16,554 nt of DNA from Litorimonas sp049647245 (lineage in GTDB: Bacteria; Pseudomonadota; Alphaproteobacteria; Caulobacterales; Maricaulaceae), in the NCBI GenBank assembly GCA_049647245.1, contig JBARXH010000177.1, positions 1-16,554 on the forward strand, read 5' to 3'. How positions within the stretch are numbered: position 1 is the first letter of the stretch; the number at the start of each line of letters is the position of its first letter. Shown here piece after piece: positions 8,569-15,065 of this stretch. The notes below the pieces were generated by a model. It ran no database searches. It worked only from the letters and a program-made list of their open reading frames with translations, and was not told the origin of the DNA. The position numbers and the translations under genes are program-made.

Positions 8569-8575
8569 CTTCCCC
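8569..8575 (-). promoter_or_regulatory. Ribosome binding site of the GH97 gene
   Basis: The minus strand reads GGGGAAG, 5 nt before the ATG at 8563. It sets the start at the lipoprotein signal and leaves a 123-bp intergenic region to halogenase 1. Confidence 0.7.
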
Positions 8576-8597
8576 TGTTATTGGTGTTTTCCACGAC

Positions 8598-8614
8598 TTT
8601 ACAGGTTTTTGCAT
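8598..8614. promoter_or_regulatory. Putative regulator site A1 (TTTACA-N4-TTTGCAT)
   Basis: It reads TTTACAGGTTTTTGCAT, two TTTRCA half-sites in direct orientation with a 10-bp period (one helical turn). It ends 35 bp from the GH97 ATG. The same arrangement occurs at 14789-14805. The binding protein is not known. Confidence 0.5.
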
Positions 8615-8672
8615 TCCAGGGAAGCGAAAGCGCGGAAAAGTCAGGAAATGAAGCGGGTTTTTCCGTGAAAAG

Positions 8673-8688
8673 TTTGCAGGTTTTGCAT
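8673..8688. promoter_or_regulatory. Putative regulator site A2 (TTTGCA-N3-TTTGCAT)
   Basis: It reads TTTGCAGGTTTTGCAT. It differs from site A1 by one base deletion in the spacer and A to G in the first half. Its last two bases are the first two of the halogenase 1 ATG, so it also contains the AGG that may serve as ribosome binding site. Confidence 0.45.
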
Positions 8689-10192
8689 GAGCGACCATAG
8701 GCCTCTATCGCGCATCCTCATCGTCGGCGGCGGGTCCGCCGGCTGGATGAGCGCGGCCGCGCTGGCCAATGCGGTCGGGGACAGCATCCGGATCGAGCTG
8801 GTCGAGAGCGAAGCGATCGGCACGGTCGGCGTGGGCGAGGCGACGATCCCGCCGATCCGCACCTTCAATGCGCGCCTGGGCATCGATGAGCCGACCTTCG
8901 TGCGCGAGACCCACGGCTCCTACAAGCTGGGCATCGAGTTCGTGAACTGGCGGCGGATCGGTGAGCGCTACTTTCACCCGTTCGGTCAGTACGGGGCGGA
9001 ATTCGACTGGGTGCCCTTCTACCAGTACTGGATGCGCGAACATCTGTCGGGCCGGGATGTCGGAGAGATCGACGACTACTGCATGGCGTGGGCGGCGGCA
9101 CGCGCGAACAGGTTCGAGCCTCCCTTTCGCGACGGGCGCAATATCCGGTCCCGCCACGACTATGCCTATCATTTCGACGCCACGTCCTACGCCGCCTATC
9201 TGCGCCGCTACGCCGAAGCGCGCGGCGTGGTCCGGCATGAAGGCCGGGTGGCGGACGTGTCGCTCGATGCCGGGTCGGGCGCGGTCACGTCGGTCAAAAC
9301 GGAGGACGGGTGCACCTTCGAGGCGGACCTTTTCATCGACTGTTCCGGCTTTCGGGGTCTGTTGATCGAGGGCGCGCTGGAAGCGGGCTATGACGATTGG
9401 AGCCGGTGGCTGCCCATGGACCGCGCCGTCGCCGTGCCATGCGAGCCGAGCGGGCCGACGCTGTCCTATACGCGCGCGACCGCACACCGCGCCGGCTGGC
9501 AATGGCGCATCCCGCTGCAGCACCGCACGGGCAACGGCCATGTCTACTGCTCGGCCTACGAGACGCAGGAAGACGCCACGCGGACCCTGCTGGACCATCT
9601 GGACGGGGCGCCGACGGCCGAGCCGAAACATCTGCGCTTCGTGACCGGGATGCGCCGCAAGGTGTGGGACCGCAACGTCGTCGCCATCGGCCTTTCCGCG
9701 GGCTTCATGGAGCCGCTGGAAAGCACGTCGCTTCACCTGATCCAGTACGGCATCATGCGTCTGCTCGCCATGCTGCCCGACCAGGGCATGAGCCCGCTGC
9801 TGGCGCAGGAGTACAACCGTCTGACCCGCGCCGAGTATGAGCGCATCCGCGACTTCCTCATCCTGCACTACCACGCGACGGAGCGGGACGATTCCGACTT
9901 CTGGACCTATGTCCGGACCATGCCGGTCCCGGACAGCCTGTCCAACAAGATTGAGCACTTTCGGCGTCACGGCCTGATCGTCTCCGACGCGGACGAGCTG
10001 TTCGCCAATCCCAGCTGGATCGCGGTCTATCTGGGGCAGGGGATCGTGCCGGAGCGTCCGCCCGTTCTGTCGGAATTGCGCGGCGCCGTGCCAGTGGCGG
10101 AACGGCTGGACCAGGTCCGCGCGGCGATCGACGACGCCGTCGCCGCCATGCCGATGCATGACGAATATCTGGAAGCGATCCTCAGTTCCTGA
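8687..10192 (+). CDS. Flavin-dependent tryptophan halogenase family protein 1
   Basis: This 501-residue protein has no signal peptide and is predicted cytoplasmic. FAD-binding G-G-G-S-A-G lies at 14-19. The catalytic lysine is Lys80 in YKLGIEF, the family signature WxWxIP is present as W271-Q-W-R-I-P276, and the EPLEST segment (342-347) carries Glu345, equivalent to the active-site Glu of PrnA. All residues for FADH2-dependent halide oxidation are present, so an active enzyme using a separate flavin reductase (none in the window) is likely. Relatives near TonB receptors, such as BrvH of Brevundimonas and Xanthomonas enzymes, act on indoles and favour bromide in vitro, with native substrate unknown. 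ATG 8687 is chosen because the conserved strand starts nine residues later and AGG lies 6 nt upstream. It is divergent from the GH97 operon and convergent with its paralogue. Confidence 0.93.
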   Translation: MSDHRPLSRILIVGGGSAGWMSAAALANAVGDSIRIELVESEAIGTVGVGEATIPPIRTFNARLGIDEPTFVRETHGSYKLGIEFVNWRRIGERYFHPFGQYGAEFDWVPFYQYWMREHLSGRDVGEIDDYCMAWAAARANRFEPPFRDGRNIRSRHDYAYHFDATSYAAYLRRYAEARGVVRHEGRVADVSLDAGSGAVTSVKTEDGCTFEADLFIDCSGFRGLLIEGALEAGYDDWSRWLPMDRAVAVPCEPSGPTLSYTRATAHRAGWQWRIPLQHRTGNGHVYCSAYETQEDATRTLLDHLDGAPTAEPKHLRFVTGMRRKVWDRNVVAIGLSAGFMEPLESTSLHLIQYGIMRLLAMLPDQGMSPLLAQEYNRLTRAEYERIRDFLILHYHATERDDSDFWTYVRTMPVPDSLSNKIEHFRRHGLIVSDADELFANPSWIAVYLGQGIVPERPPVLSELRGAVPVAERLDQVRAAIDDAVAAMPMHDEYLEAILSS

Positions 10193-10199
10193 TTTCATG

Positions 10200-10287
10200 C
10201 CGTCATTGCACAGCTCGACTGTGCAATCCATGCGGCCTGCGATTTGCTCCGGTTCATGGATCGCACGATCAAGTCGTGCGATGACGG
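10200..10287. repeat. 88-bp palindromic dispersed intergenic repeat with two hairpins
   Basis: Between the convergent halogenase genes, two hairpins of equal geometry occur: ATTGCACAG-CTCGA-CTGTGCAAT (10205-10227) and ATCGCACGA-TCAAG-TCGTGCGAT (10260-10282), each a perfect 9-bp stem with a 5-nt loop. The whole element is also an imperfect palindrome: CCGTCATTGCAC at the left pairs with GTGCGATGACGG at the right, and GTGCAATCCATG with CATGGATCGCAC, with one mismatch per arm. Minus-strand translation gives VIARLDRAI, a peptide familiar from dispersed non-coding repeats of alphaproteobacteria. It fills nearly the whole gap and may end transcription from both sides, though there is no T tract. 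Confidence 0.82.
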
Positions 10288-10299
10288 ATGTCATTTGGG

Positions 10300-11808
10300 T
10301 CAAGGCGCTATGACATTCGCCACGAAGTCCGCATGGCTGGGCAGGGGGTCCACGGTCTTCGCGACCAGTCCCTTCACGTCCGCCATGAACTGCTCGAGCT
10401 GCGCGTCGCTGAGCTGATCCACATGGCGGTGCCAGCTTCGCGGCCTGAGGCCCTGGCCGAGCATGACCTGCACCCAGCTGCTTTCCCGGAACAGGTCGTC
10501 CGGATCGCGGAACAGGTGGCCCGACTCCTCGAAGAGCGCCATCTTGTGCGCCAGGCTGTCCGGCACCTCCATGTCGCGGCGCGAGCGCCAGAAGGGCGTG
10601 TCGTCCCGGTCCGTGCGCTTGTAGTGCAGGATCAGGAAGTCGCGGATCAGGTCGTACTCCCGGCTGACCACACGGTTGTATTCCGCGATGTTGGCGGTCG
10701 AGAAGCCCATATCCGGGAACAGCTCGATCAGCTTGGAGACATTGCTCTGTATGATGTGGATCGAGGTCGATTCCAGCGGTTCCAGAAAGCCCGAAGCGAG
10801 TCCGAGGCTGACGACATTCTTGTGCCAGAGATGCGCCCGCCGCCCGGTCCTGAACCGCAGGATGCGCGGGTCGGCCGTCGGCGCGCCGTCGAGATTGTCC
10901 AGCAGGGTCTGCGTCGCCTCGTCCTCGGACACAAAGTCCGAGACGAAGACGTGGCCGTTGCCGGTGCGGTGCTGCAGCGGAATCCGCCACTGCCAACCCG
11001 CGCCGTGCGCGATCGCCTTGGTGAACGGCAGGAGCGGCTCCGTGCGTTCGCACGGCACGGTCACGGCCCGGTCCACGGGCAGCCAGTGGCTCCAGTCCTG
11101 CCAAGCCACGTCCAGCGCGTCGCCGATCAGCAGCCCCCGGAAACCCGTGCAGTCGATGAACAGCTCGCCCGCGATCCGCTCGCCGGATTCCAGGCCCACT
11201 GACTGGATGTGCCCGGTCTCCGCATCGGTCGACACATCGGTCACGCGCCCTTCCGTGCGGGTCACGCCCAGCCCTTCGGCCAGGCTCCTCAGGAAGAGTG
11301 CGTAAGCTCCGGCGTCGAAATGATAGGCGTAGGCCAGCCCCGTCATGGAGGTCCGCCCGACCCGTTCGACCGGCGCGAACTTGCCCGCATAGGCCGCGCG
11401 CTGGTGGAGGGAATAGTCCCAGAGATCCGCTTCGGGGTGGCGTTCGGCGAAACGCCGCCAGTAATGGTGGAAATACTGGCCTTGCAGGTTCAGGCCCGCA
11501 TCGCCGAACGTGTGCAGGTACCGCTCGCCCAGCCCGCCCCAGTTGGAGAACTCGATCCCGAGCTTGAAGGTGGCCTTGGTCCTGCGGACGAAGTCGGCTT
11601 CGTCGATGCCGAGCACACCGTTGAGGCGGCGTATCTGGGGGATCGTCGCTTCGCCCACGCCGACCGTGCCGATGGCCTCGCTCTCTATCAGGCGGATGTC
11701 GAGCGTATCGCCCATGGTCTTGGCGAGAGCCGAGGCGGCGATCCAGCCGGCCGTGCCGCCGCCGACAATGACGACGGATCGGATCTGGGACGTCGAACGG
11801 GAGGTCAT
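10300..11808 (-). CDS. Flavin-dependent tryptophan halogenase family protein 2
   Basis: This 502-residue paralogue of halogenase 1 is in opposite orientation. It has FAD motif G-G-G-T-A-G (16-21), catalytic Lys82 in FKLGIEF, W272-Q-W-R-I-P277, and EPLEST with Glu346. The two proteins align nearly end to end, differing most in the region after the active-site lysine (about 95-160) and at the C-terminus, where substrate contacts lie in this family, so different substrates or sites are plausible. The frame extends to a TTG at 11862, but that codon sits in the receptor's terminator, so the ATG at 11808 is used. No clear Shine-Dalgarno precedes it. The gene lies 53 bp beyond the terminator hairpin of the receptor gene, on the same strand, and may depend on read-through. 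No signal peptide was seen, so it is predicted cytoplasmic. Confidence 0.92.
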   Translation of the reverse strand: MTSRSTSQIRSVVIVGGGTAGWIAASALAKTMGDTLDIRLIESEAIGTVGVGEATIPQIRRLNGVLGIDEADFVRRTKATFKLGIEFSNWGGLGERYLHTFGDAGLNLQGQYFHHYWRRFAERHPEADLWDYSLHQRAAYAGKFAPVERVGRTSMTGLAYAYHFDAGAYALFLRSLAEGLGVTRTEGRVTDVSTDAETGHIQSVGLESGERIAGELFIDCTGFRGLLIGDALDVAWQDWSHWLPVDRAVTVPCERTEPLLPFTKAIAHGAGWQWRIPLQHRTGNGHVFVSDFVSEDEATQTLLDNLDGAPTADPRILRFRTGRRAHLWHKNVVSLGLASGFLEPLESTSIHIIQSNVSKLIELFPDMGFSTANIAEYNRVVSREYDLIRDFLILHYKRTDRDDTPFWRSRRDMEVPDSLAHKMALFEESGHLFRDPDDLFRESSWVQVMLGQGLRPRSWHRHVDQLSDAQLEQFMADVKGLVAKTVDPLPSHADFVANVIAP

Positions 11809-11842
11809 GGAGCAGACAGTAGCGTGGCGACCGGTCCTGTCA

Positions 11843-11856
11843 CGCCCCGAAGGGCG
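11843..11856 (-). other. UUCG-tetraloop hairpin upstream of halogenase 2
   Basis: The minus strand reads CGCCC-TTCG-GGGCG, a 5-bp stem closed by the extra-stable cUUCGg loop. It lies between the receptor terminator and the halogenase 2 ATG, 34 nt from that ATG. It lacks a following T tract, so it is more likely a leader hairpin or RNA-stabilising end than a second terminator. Confidence 0.55.
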
Positions 11857-11860
11857 GGAC

Positions 11861-11891
11861 AAAAAAGCCCGCCGGACTGAACCGGCGGGCC
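11861..11891 (-). terminator. Rho-independent terminator of the TonB-dependent receptor gene
   Basis: On the minus strand a perfect 9-bp GC stem (GCCCGCCGG / CCGGCGGGC) with a 6-nt loop is followed directly by six T. It begins about 25 nt after the receptor stop at 11917. It is the only classical terminator visible in the window. Confidence 0.93.
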
Positions 11892-11916
11892 GAAGGTCGG
11901 TGTGCGCTGATGCGGA

Positions 11917-14694
11917 TCAGAACTTCTTGGCGACCGTGAAGTTGTAGGTCGTGCCATAGTCTTCGCGCCGCGACACGAAGGTCGCCGTGCCCGGATTGTT
12001 CGGGCCGTCCAGGTCGTTTTCCGTGCGGAACGGCTCGTCGGTCAGGTTGAACGCATCGAAGGTGATGGACAATCCTTCCAGCTTTCCGCTCTGGAACTCG
12101 TAGCCGATCTGGGCGTCGATCAGGAGTTCCGACAAGGCCTGCTGTCCGTCCAGCGAGCCGTCGAACTGCTGGATTTCCGACAGGAAGCCCGAGCGGTAGC
12201 GGGTGTTGACCCGCGCGCGCCAGCCATTGTTCTCGTAGTAGACTTCGCCCGAGAACGTTTCCTTGGAGTAGCCAGGGATCGGAATGTCCTGACCCATGAA
12301 TTCCAGGTCGTTATCCGTGTAGGTGTAGGCCGCATTGACGCCGAACCCTTCGAGCGGGCCGTAGATGTCGTCCAGCGGGAGGCGCAGCGCCAGTTCGAAG
12401 CCCTGGAGCGTGGCGCTCTCGGCGTTGACGGGGCCGCTGAGGTTGATCAGCGTGGCGTCCGGGTTGCTGGCGAGGCTGCCCTCGATCAGGTCCGAGACGG
12501 CCGCGCCCGCGTCGATGACTTCACTGGAATCCACCACATAGTCGTCAACGTCCTTCGTGAAGAGCGCGATGGAGATGGCCCCGGCTTCGCTGAAATACTT
12601 CTCGACGGAGATATCGAAGGCGGTGGAGCGGAACGGACGCAGGAACGGGTTGCCGCCGCCGAAGCTGAAGCAGACCTGGTTCGATCCGGGGTCGAAGTTC
12701 GGACCCAGCGTGTCGACCCGGTTGTTTGCGTCCGTGTCGAGGCAGGCTTGCGGATTGAAGTTGAAATTGCCCGTTGCGCGGAGCTGGTCCATGCGAGGAC
12801 GGGTGACCGACCGCGCGCCGGCAAGGCGCAGATAGGTGTCGGGTGTGACCTCGAAGGACAGGTTGGCGCTCGGCAGGAAATCGCCGTAGCTGTCGGTGAC
12901 GACACCACCGCCCGTGGACGACTTCTGGGTCACGTCGACATATTGCGCGCCGATATTGCCGCGCACGGGAACGCCCACCACGCCGTCGATGTTGATCATG
13001 CCGTAGACCGTGTTGATGGACTCCGAGACGTTCCACAGCACGCTGTTCGCCGGATCGACCGTGTAGGTGGAGCCGAGCAGGTCCGTCGGGTCGTAGGCGA
13101 CGATGTCCAGTCCGATCGAGCCGCTGTCGGTCGTGCCGATCACGTCGGGCACCGGCGCTTCGCGGTCGGCGTTGAAGCCGGCCCCGGCGCGCAGGAACGC
13201 CTCGTTGGAGTCGAAGTTCTTCTCACGGTCGGTGAAGAGCACGCCGGCCGCGAAGCTGTCGAGCAGGTCGAACGTGCCGCCCAGATCATATTCCAGCTCG
13301 GCGCGGATCTGGTTCAGCTCGTCGGAGATGTTGGGCTCCTTGATGAAGCCGACCTGGCCCCAGCCGCCCGGGTCCGCCAGGCGGACATTGTTCGGGTTGG
13401 AATAGTCGATGCTGCTGTCGATGCTGTAGGCTCCGTTGGCCGGGGTGTTGTAGGTCAGCGTGCCGCGGATGCCCGCATCGTTGGCGCGGGGGCCGAACAG
13501 GGCGCCGGTCGCGGTGCCGGCGTAGCTCTCATAGTCGATCTCGTCGGCTTCGATGTCCGAGCGCGCGGCGTCGAGCGTGAAGCGCAGCCGCTCCGTCAGG
13601 CTGACGCTGAGGTTCGCGCCGATGGAGTAGATTTCCGCCGAGCTGCCTTCCGTGTCCGTCCGCAGGATCGCGCCGGCCGGGCCGTAGGTCGCGGAGTCGA
13701 CGAAGTCGCCCGATCCGGTGGACGAGATGAGGTTCGCGCCCGACCAGCTGGCGATGGGCGTTTCCACGCCGCGGAAGATGCCTTTGTCGGCGAAGTCGGA
13801 ATAGTAGCCGTCGACGGTGAAGGCGAACCGCTCATGCGGTTCGAACTGCAGCGTGCCGGCGACGGACGTGCGCTCGAAGTCGCGCGACACGACGCCCGTG
13901 CGCGGGTTGTCCGATGCGTAGTAGGTGCCGTCGGGCAGCTGGGACGTCTGGAATTCGTTGGTCTTCAGCTCGCGCGACAGGAACTGCGTCGGGTTGGACT
14001 GGTGGGTGACCCCGATGTTCCAGCCGAGCGTGCCGTCTTCGTTCTGGTCGATGTAGGAGCCGAACAGGCGGTAGCCGTCCGAGCCGAAATCCGGGTTCAG
14101 GCTGCCATTGTCGTTGACGATGTAGCGTGCGGACGCGTTGACCTGACGATCCGTGTAGTCGAGCGGCTTGATCGTGCGCAGGTCGACCGCGCCCGCGATG
14201 CCGGTCGTGGCCAGCCGGGCGTCCGGCGTCTTGTAGACGACACCCTGGCCAATCAGTTCGGACGGGAAGACGTCGAATTCGATGCCGCGATTGTTCGAGG
14301 CCGAGACCTGCTCGCGGCCGTTCAGCAGCGCGATGGAGAAGTCGGGGCCGAGGCCGCGGATGGAGATGGCCTGGGCGCGGCCGCGCACCCGCTGGGCCGT
14401 GACGCCGGGCAGGCGGGCGAGGGAGTCCGCAATGGACACGTCCGGCAGCTTGCCGATGTCCTCGGCCGTAATGGCTTCGATGAGCGACGTGCTGCGACGC
14501 TTCAGGTTGAGCGAGTCCTCGATCGCCTGGCGGATACCGGTGGCGACGACTTCATCGTCTTCGGTTTCGATCACCGGGTCGAGATCGGCAGGCGCGTCCG
14601 CGACCTGGGCGTAGGCCGGGGCGAGCGGCATGAGCATGGCGAAAGAGGCGACGCCGAGCAGGAGTCGGCGATCCAGATTGGACGGCTTGGTCAT
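11917..14694 (-). CDS. TonB-dependent outer-membrane receptor (TonB-Xanth-Caul type), probably maltodextrin uptake
   Basis: This 925-residue protein has a Sec signal peptide ending A-Y-A (29). A TonB-box-like DEVVATG follows (47-53). The plug domain (about 60-170) has the usual SIADSLARLPGV and SIRGLGPDF segments, and the rest is a long beta-barrel ending in the terminal aromatic KKF needed for outer-membrane assembly. Sequence style and length fit the TIGR01782 family common in Xanthomonas and Caulobacter. Context (two amylases, GH97) suggests import of maltodextrins as for MalA of Caulobacter crescentus; the ligand is inferred, since the barrel does not reveal it. AAGGGAA lies close before the ATG. 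The gene is followed by a strong terminator and then halogenase 2. The upstream divergent region holds several TTTGCA-type sites, consistent with sugar-responsive control. Confidence 0.95.
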   Translation of the reverse strand: MTKPSNLDRRLLLGVASFAMLMPLAPAYAQVADAPADLDPVIETEDDEVVATGIRQAIEDSLNLKRRSTSLIEAITAEDIGKLPDVSIADSLARLPGVTAQRVRGRAQAISIRGLGPDFSIALLNGREQVSASNNRGIEFDVFPSELIGQGVVYKTPDARLATTGIAGAVDLRTIKPLDYTDRQVNASARYIVNDNGSLNPDFGSDGYRLFGSYIDQNEDGTLGWNIGVTHQSNPTQFLSRELKTNEFQTSQLPDGTYYASDNPRTGVVSRDFERTSVAGTLQFEPHERFAFTVDGYYSDFADKGIFRGVETPIASWSGANLISSTGSGDFVDSATYGPAGAILRTDTEGSSAEIYSIGANLSVSLTERLRFTLDAARSDIEADEIDYESYAGTATGALFGPRANDAGIRGTLTYNTPANGAYSIDSSIDYSNPNNVRLADPGGWGQVGFIKEPNISDELNQIRAELEYDLGGTFDLLDSFAAGVLFTDREKNFDSNEAFLRAGAGFNADREAPVPDVIGTTDSGSIGLDIVAYDPTDLLGSTYTVDPANSVLWNVSESINTVYGMINIDGVVGVPVRGNIGAQYVDVTQKSSTGGGVVTDSYGDFLPSANLSFEVTPDTYLRLAGARSVTRPRMDQLRATGNFNFNPQACLDTDANNRVDTLGPNFDPGSNQVCFSFGGGNPFLRPFRSTAFDISVEKYFSEAGAISIALFTKDVDDYVVDSSEVIDAGAAVSDLIEGSLASNPDATLINLSGPVNAESATLQGFELALRLPLDDIYGPLEGFGVNAAYTYTDNDLEFMGQDIPIPGYSKETFSGEVYYENNGWRARVNTRYRSGFLSEIQQFDGSLDGQQALSELLIDAQIGYEFQSGKLEGLSITFDAFNLTDEPFRTENDLDGPNNPGTATFVSRREDYGTTYNFTVAKKF

Positions 14695-14788
14695 GGTTTT
14701 CCCTTCGTTTGCGCCGGTTCATGCCGGACGCGATTCTTGATGAGCGGAGCCGAAACTTTAACCGTGCATCTCACTCCCCGGTGATGGC

Positions 14789-14805
14789 TTTACACAAATT
14801 TGCAT
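14789..14805. promoter_or_regulatory. Putative regulator site B1 (TTTACA-N4-TTTGCAT)
   Basis: It reads TTTACACAAATTTGCAT, matching site A1 of the GH97/halogenase promoter in 13 of 17 positions, including both half-sites. It also holds the palindrome CAAATTTG. It lies 95 bp upstream of the receptor ATG. Confidence 0.5.
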
Positions 14806-14826
14806 AGTTTCTGCAAACTGTTTTGC
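14799..14826. promoter_or_regulatory. Overlapping inverted repeats TTTGCA...TGCAAA and GCAAA-N4-TTTGC
   Basis: TTTGCA (14799-14804) and TGCAAA (14812-14817) form an inverted pair with 7-nt spacer. The second arm also forms GCAAA-CTGT-TTTGC (14813-14826). This resembles operators of LacI-type sugar regulators, which typically bind short palindromes. No regulator gene is in the window. Confidence 0.5.
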
Positions 14827-14941
14827 GACGCTTCCGTGAAATCGGCTCGAAACTGTTGCGTTTCCGCCACGCATAGCCCCTTCATTGAACATGGCTCCGG
14901 TTTTCCTGCCCATATGGACAGCAGAGGAGTCGACAAACGAT

Positions 14942-14953
14942 GCAAAAATTTGC
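14942..14953. promoter_or_regulatory. Putative operator GCAAA-AA-TTTGC upstream of the second amylase
   Basis: It is a palindrome with 5-bp arms identical to those at 14813-14826 but with a 2-nt spacer, 112 bp before the amylase ATG at 15066. Position and arms suggest the same regulator acts on both divergent genes. Confidence 0.45.
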
Positions 14954-15054
14954 GGAAACCCTTGCGCCATGGGTCGGAGTGGTTTTAGGGCGGAAGCCGA
15001 TGCGGCGTTGCGTCGCTGAACATTCGGGGCGTGGGGACCGCCTCGTGGAACCGC

Positions 15055-15059
15055 AGGGG
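15055..15059 (+). promoter_or_regulatory. Ribosome binding site of the second amylase
   Basis: AGGGG is followed by three consecutive ATG codons at 15060, 15063 and 15066. Spacing is 0, 3 and 6 nt respectively, which favours 15066. Confidence 0.6.
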
Positions 15060-15065
15060 ATGATG

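Larger units (their letters stand above)
8564..8686. promoter_or_regulatory. Divergent promoter region between GH97 operon and halogenase 1
   Basis: This 123-bp AT-richer stretch lies between divergent starts. It contains two copies of a TTTRCA-N3/4-TTTGCAT motif and an inverted repeat TTTTC-CGT-GAAAA at 8659-8671. No convincing -35/-10 pair could be assigned by eye on either strand. It must drive the six-gene operon and probably halogenase 1. Confidence 0.65.
14695..15065. promoter_or_regulatory. Divergent control region between TonB receptor and second amylase
   Basis: This 371-bp non-coding stretch contains clustered TTTGCA/TGCAAA half-sites at 14789-14826 and an isolated palindrome at 14942-14953. 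A small inverted repeat GAAAC-TGTTGC-GTTTC lies at 14849-14864. Short open frames here have no ribosome binding sites or recognisable products. No -35/-10 pair could be set with confidence. Most motifs lie nearer the receptor, about 95-130 bp upstream of its ATG. Confidence 0.65.

Noticed and set aside
6323..8668. Long open frame of 781 codons on the plus strand opposite GH97
   Set aside because: It is antisense to a gene with clear GH97 motifs. Its composition (rich in Arg, Val, Asp, His, Gly) is typical of the reverse complement of GC-rich coding DNA, and no family is recognisable.
8564..8698. Longer GH97 N-terminus starting at 8698
   Set aside because: It would overlap the halogenase 1 start and the promoter region, and would place 45 residues before a perfect lipoprotein signal. 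The GGGGAAG site supports 8563.
8705..11104. Open frame of about 799 codons on the minus strand crossing both halogenases and the intergenic repeat
   Set aside because: Part of it is an out-of-frame shadow of halogenase 2 and the rest is antisense to halogenase 1. It includes the non-coding repeat peptide VIARLDRAI. The overlap arises from the inverted paralogous pair.
11809..11862. Longer halogenase 2 starting at TTG 11862
   Set aside because: The TTG codon partly overlaps the T tract of the receptor terminator, and the added residues are unlike the family N-terminus.
12748..14784. Open frame of 678 codons on the plus strand opposite the TonB receptor
   Set aside because: It is antisense to the receptor, with low-complexity Val/Arg/Ala/Asp composition and no ribosome binding site or domain.
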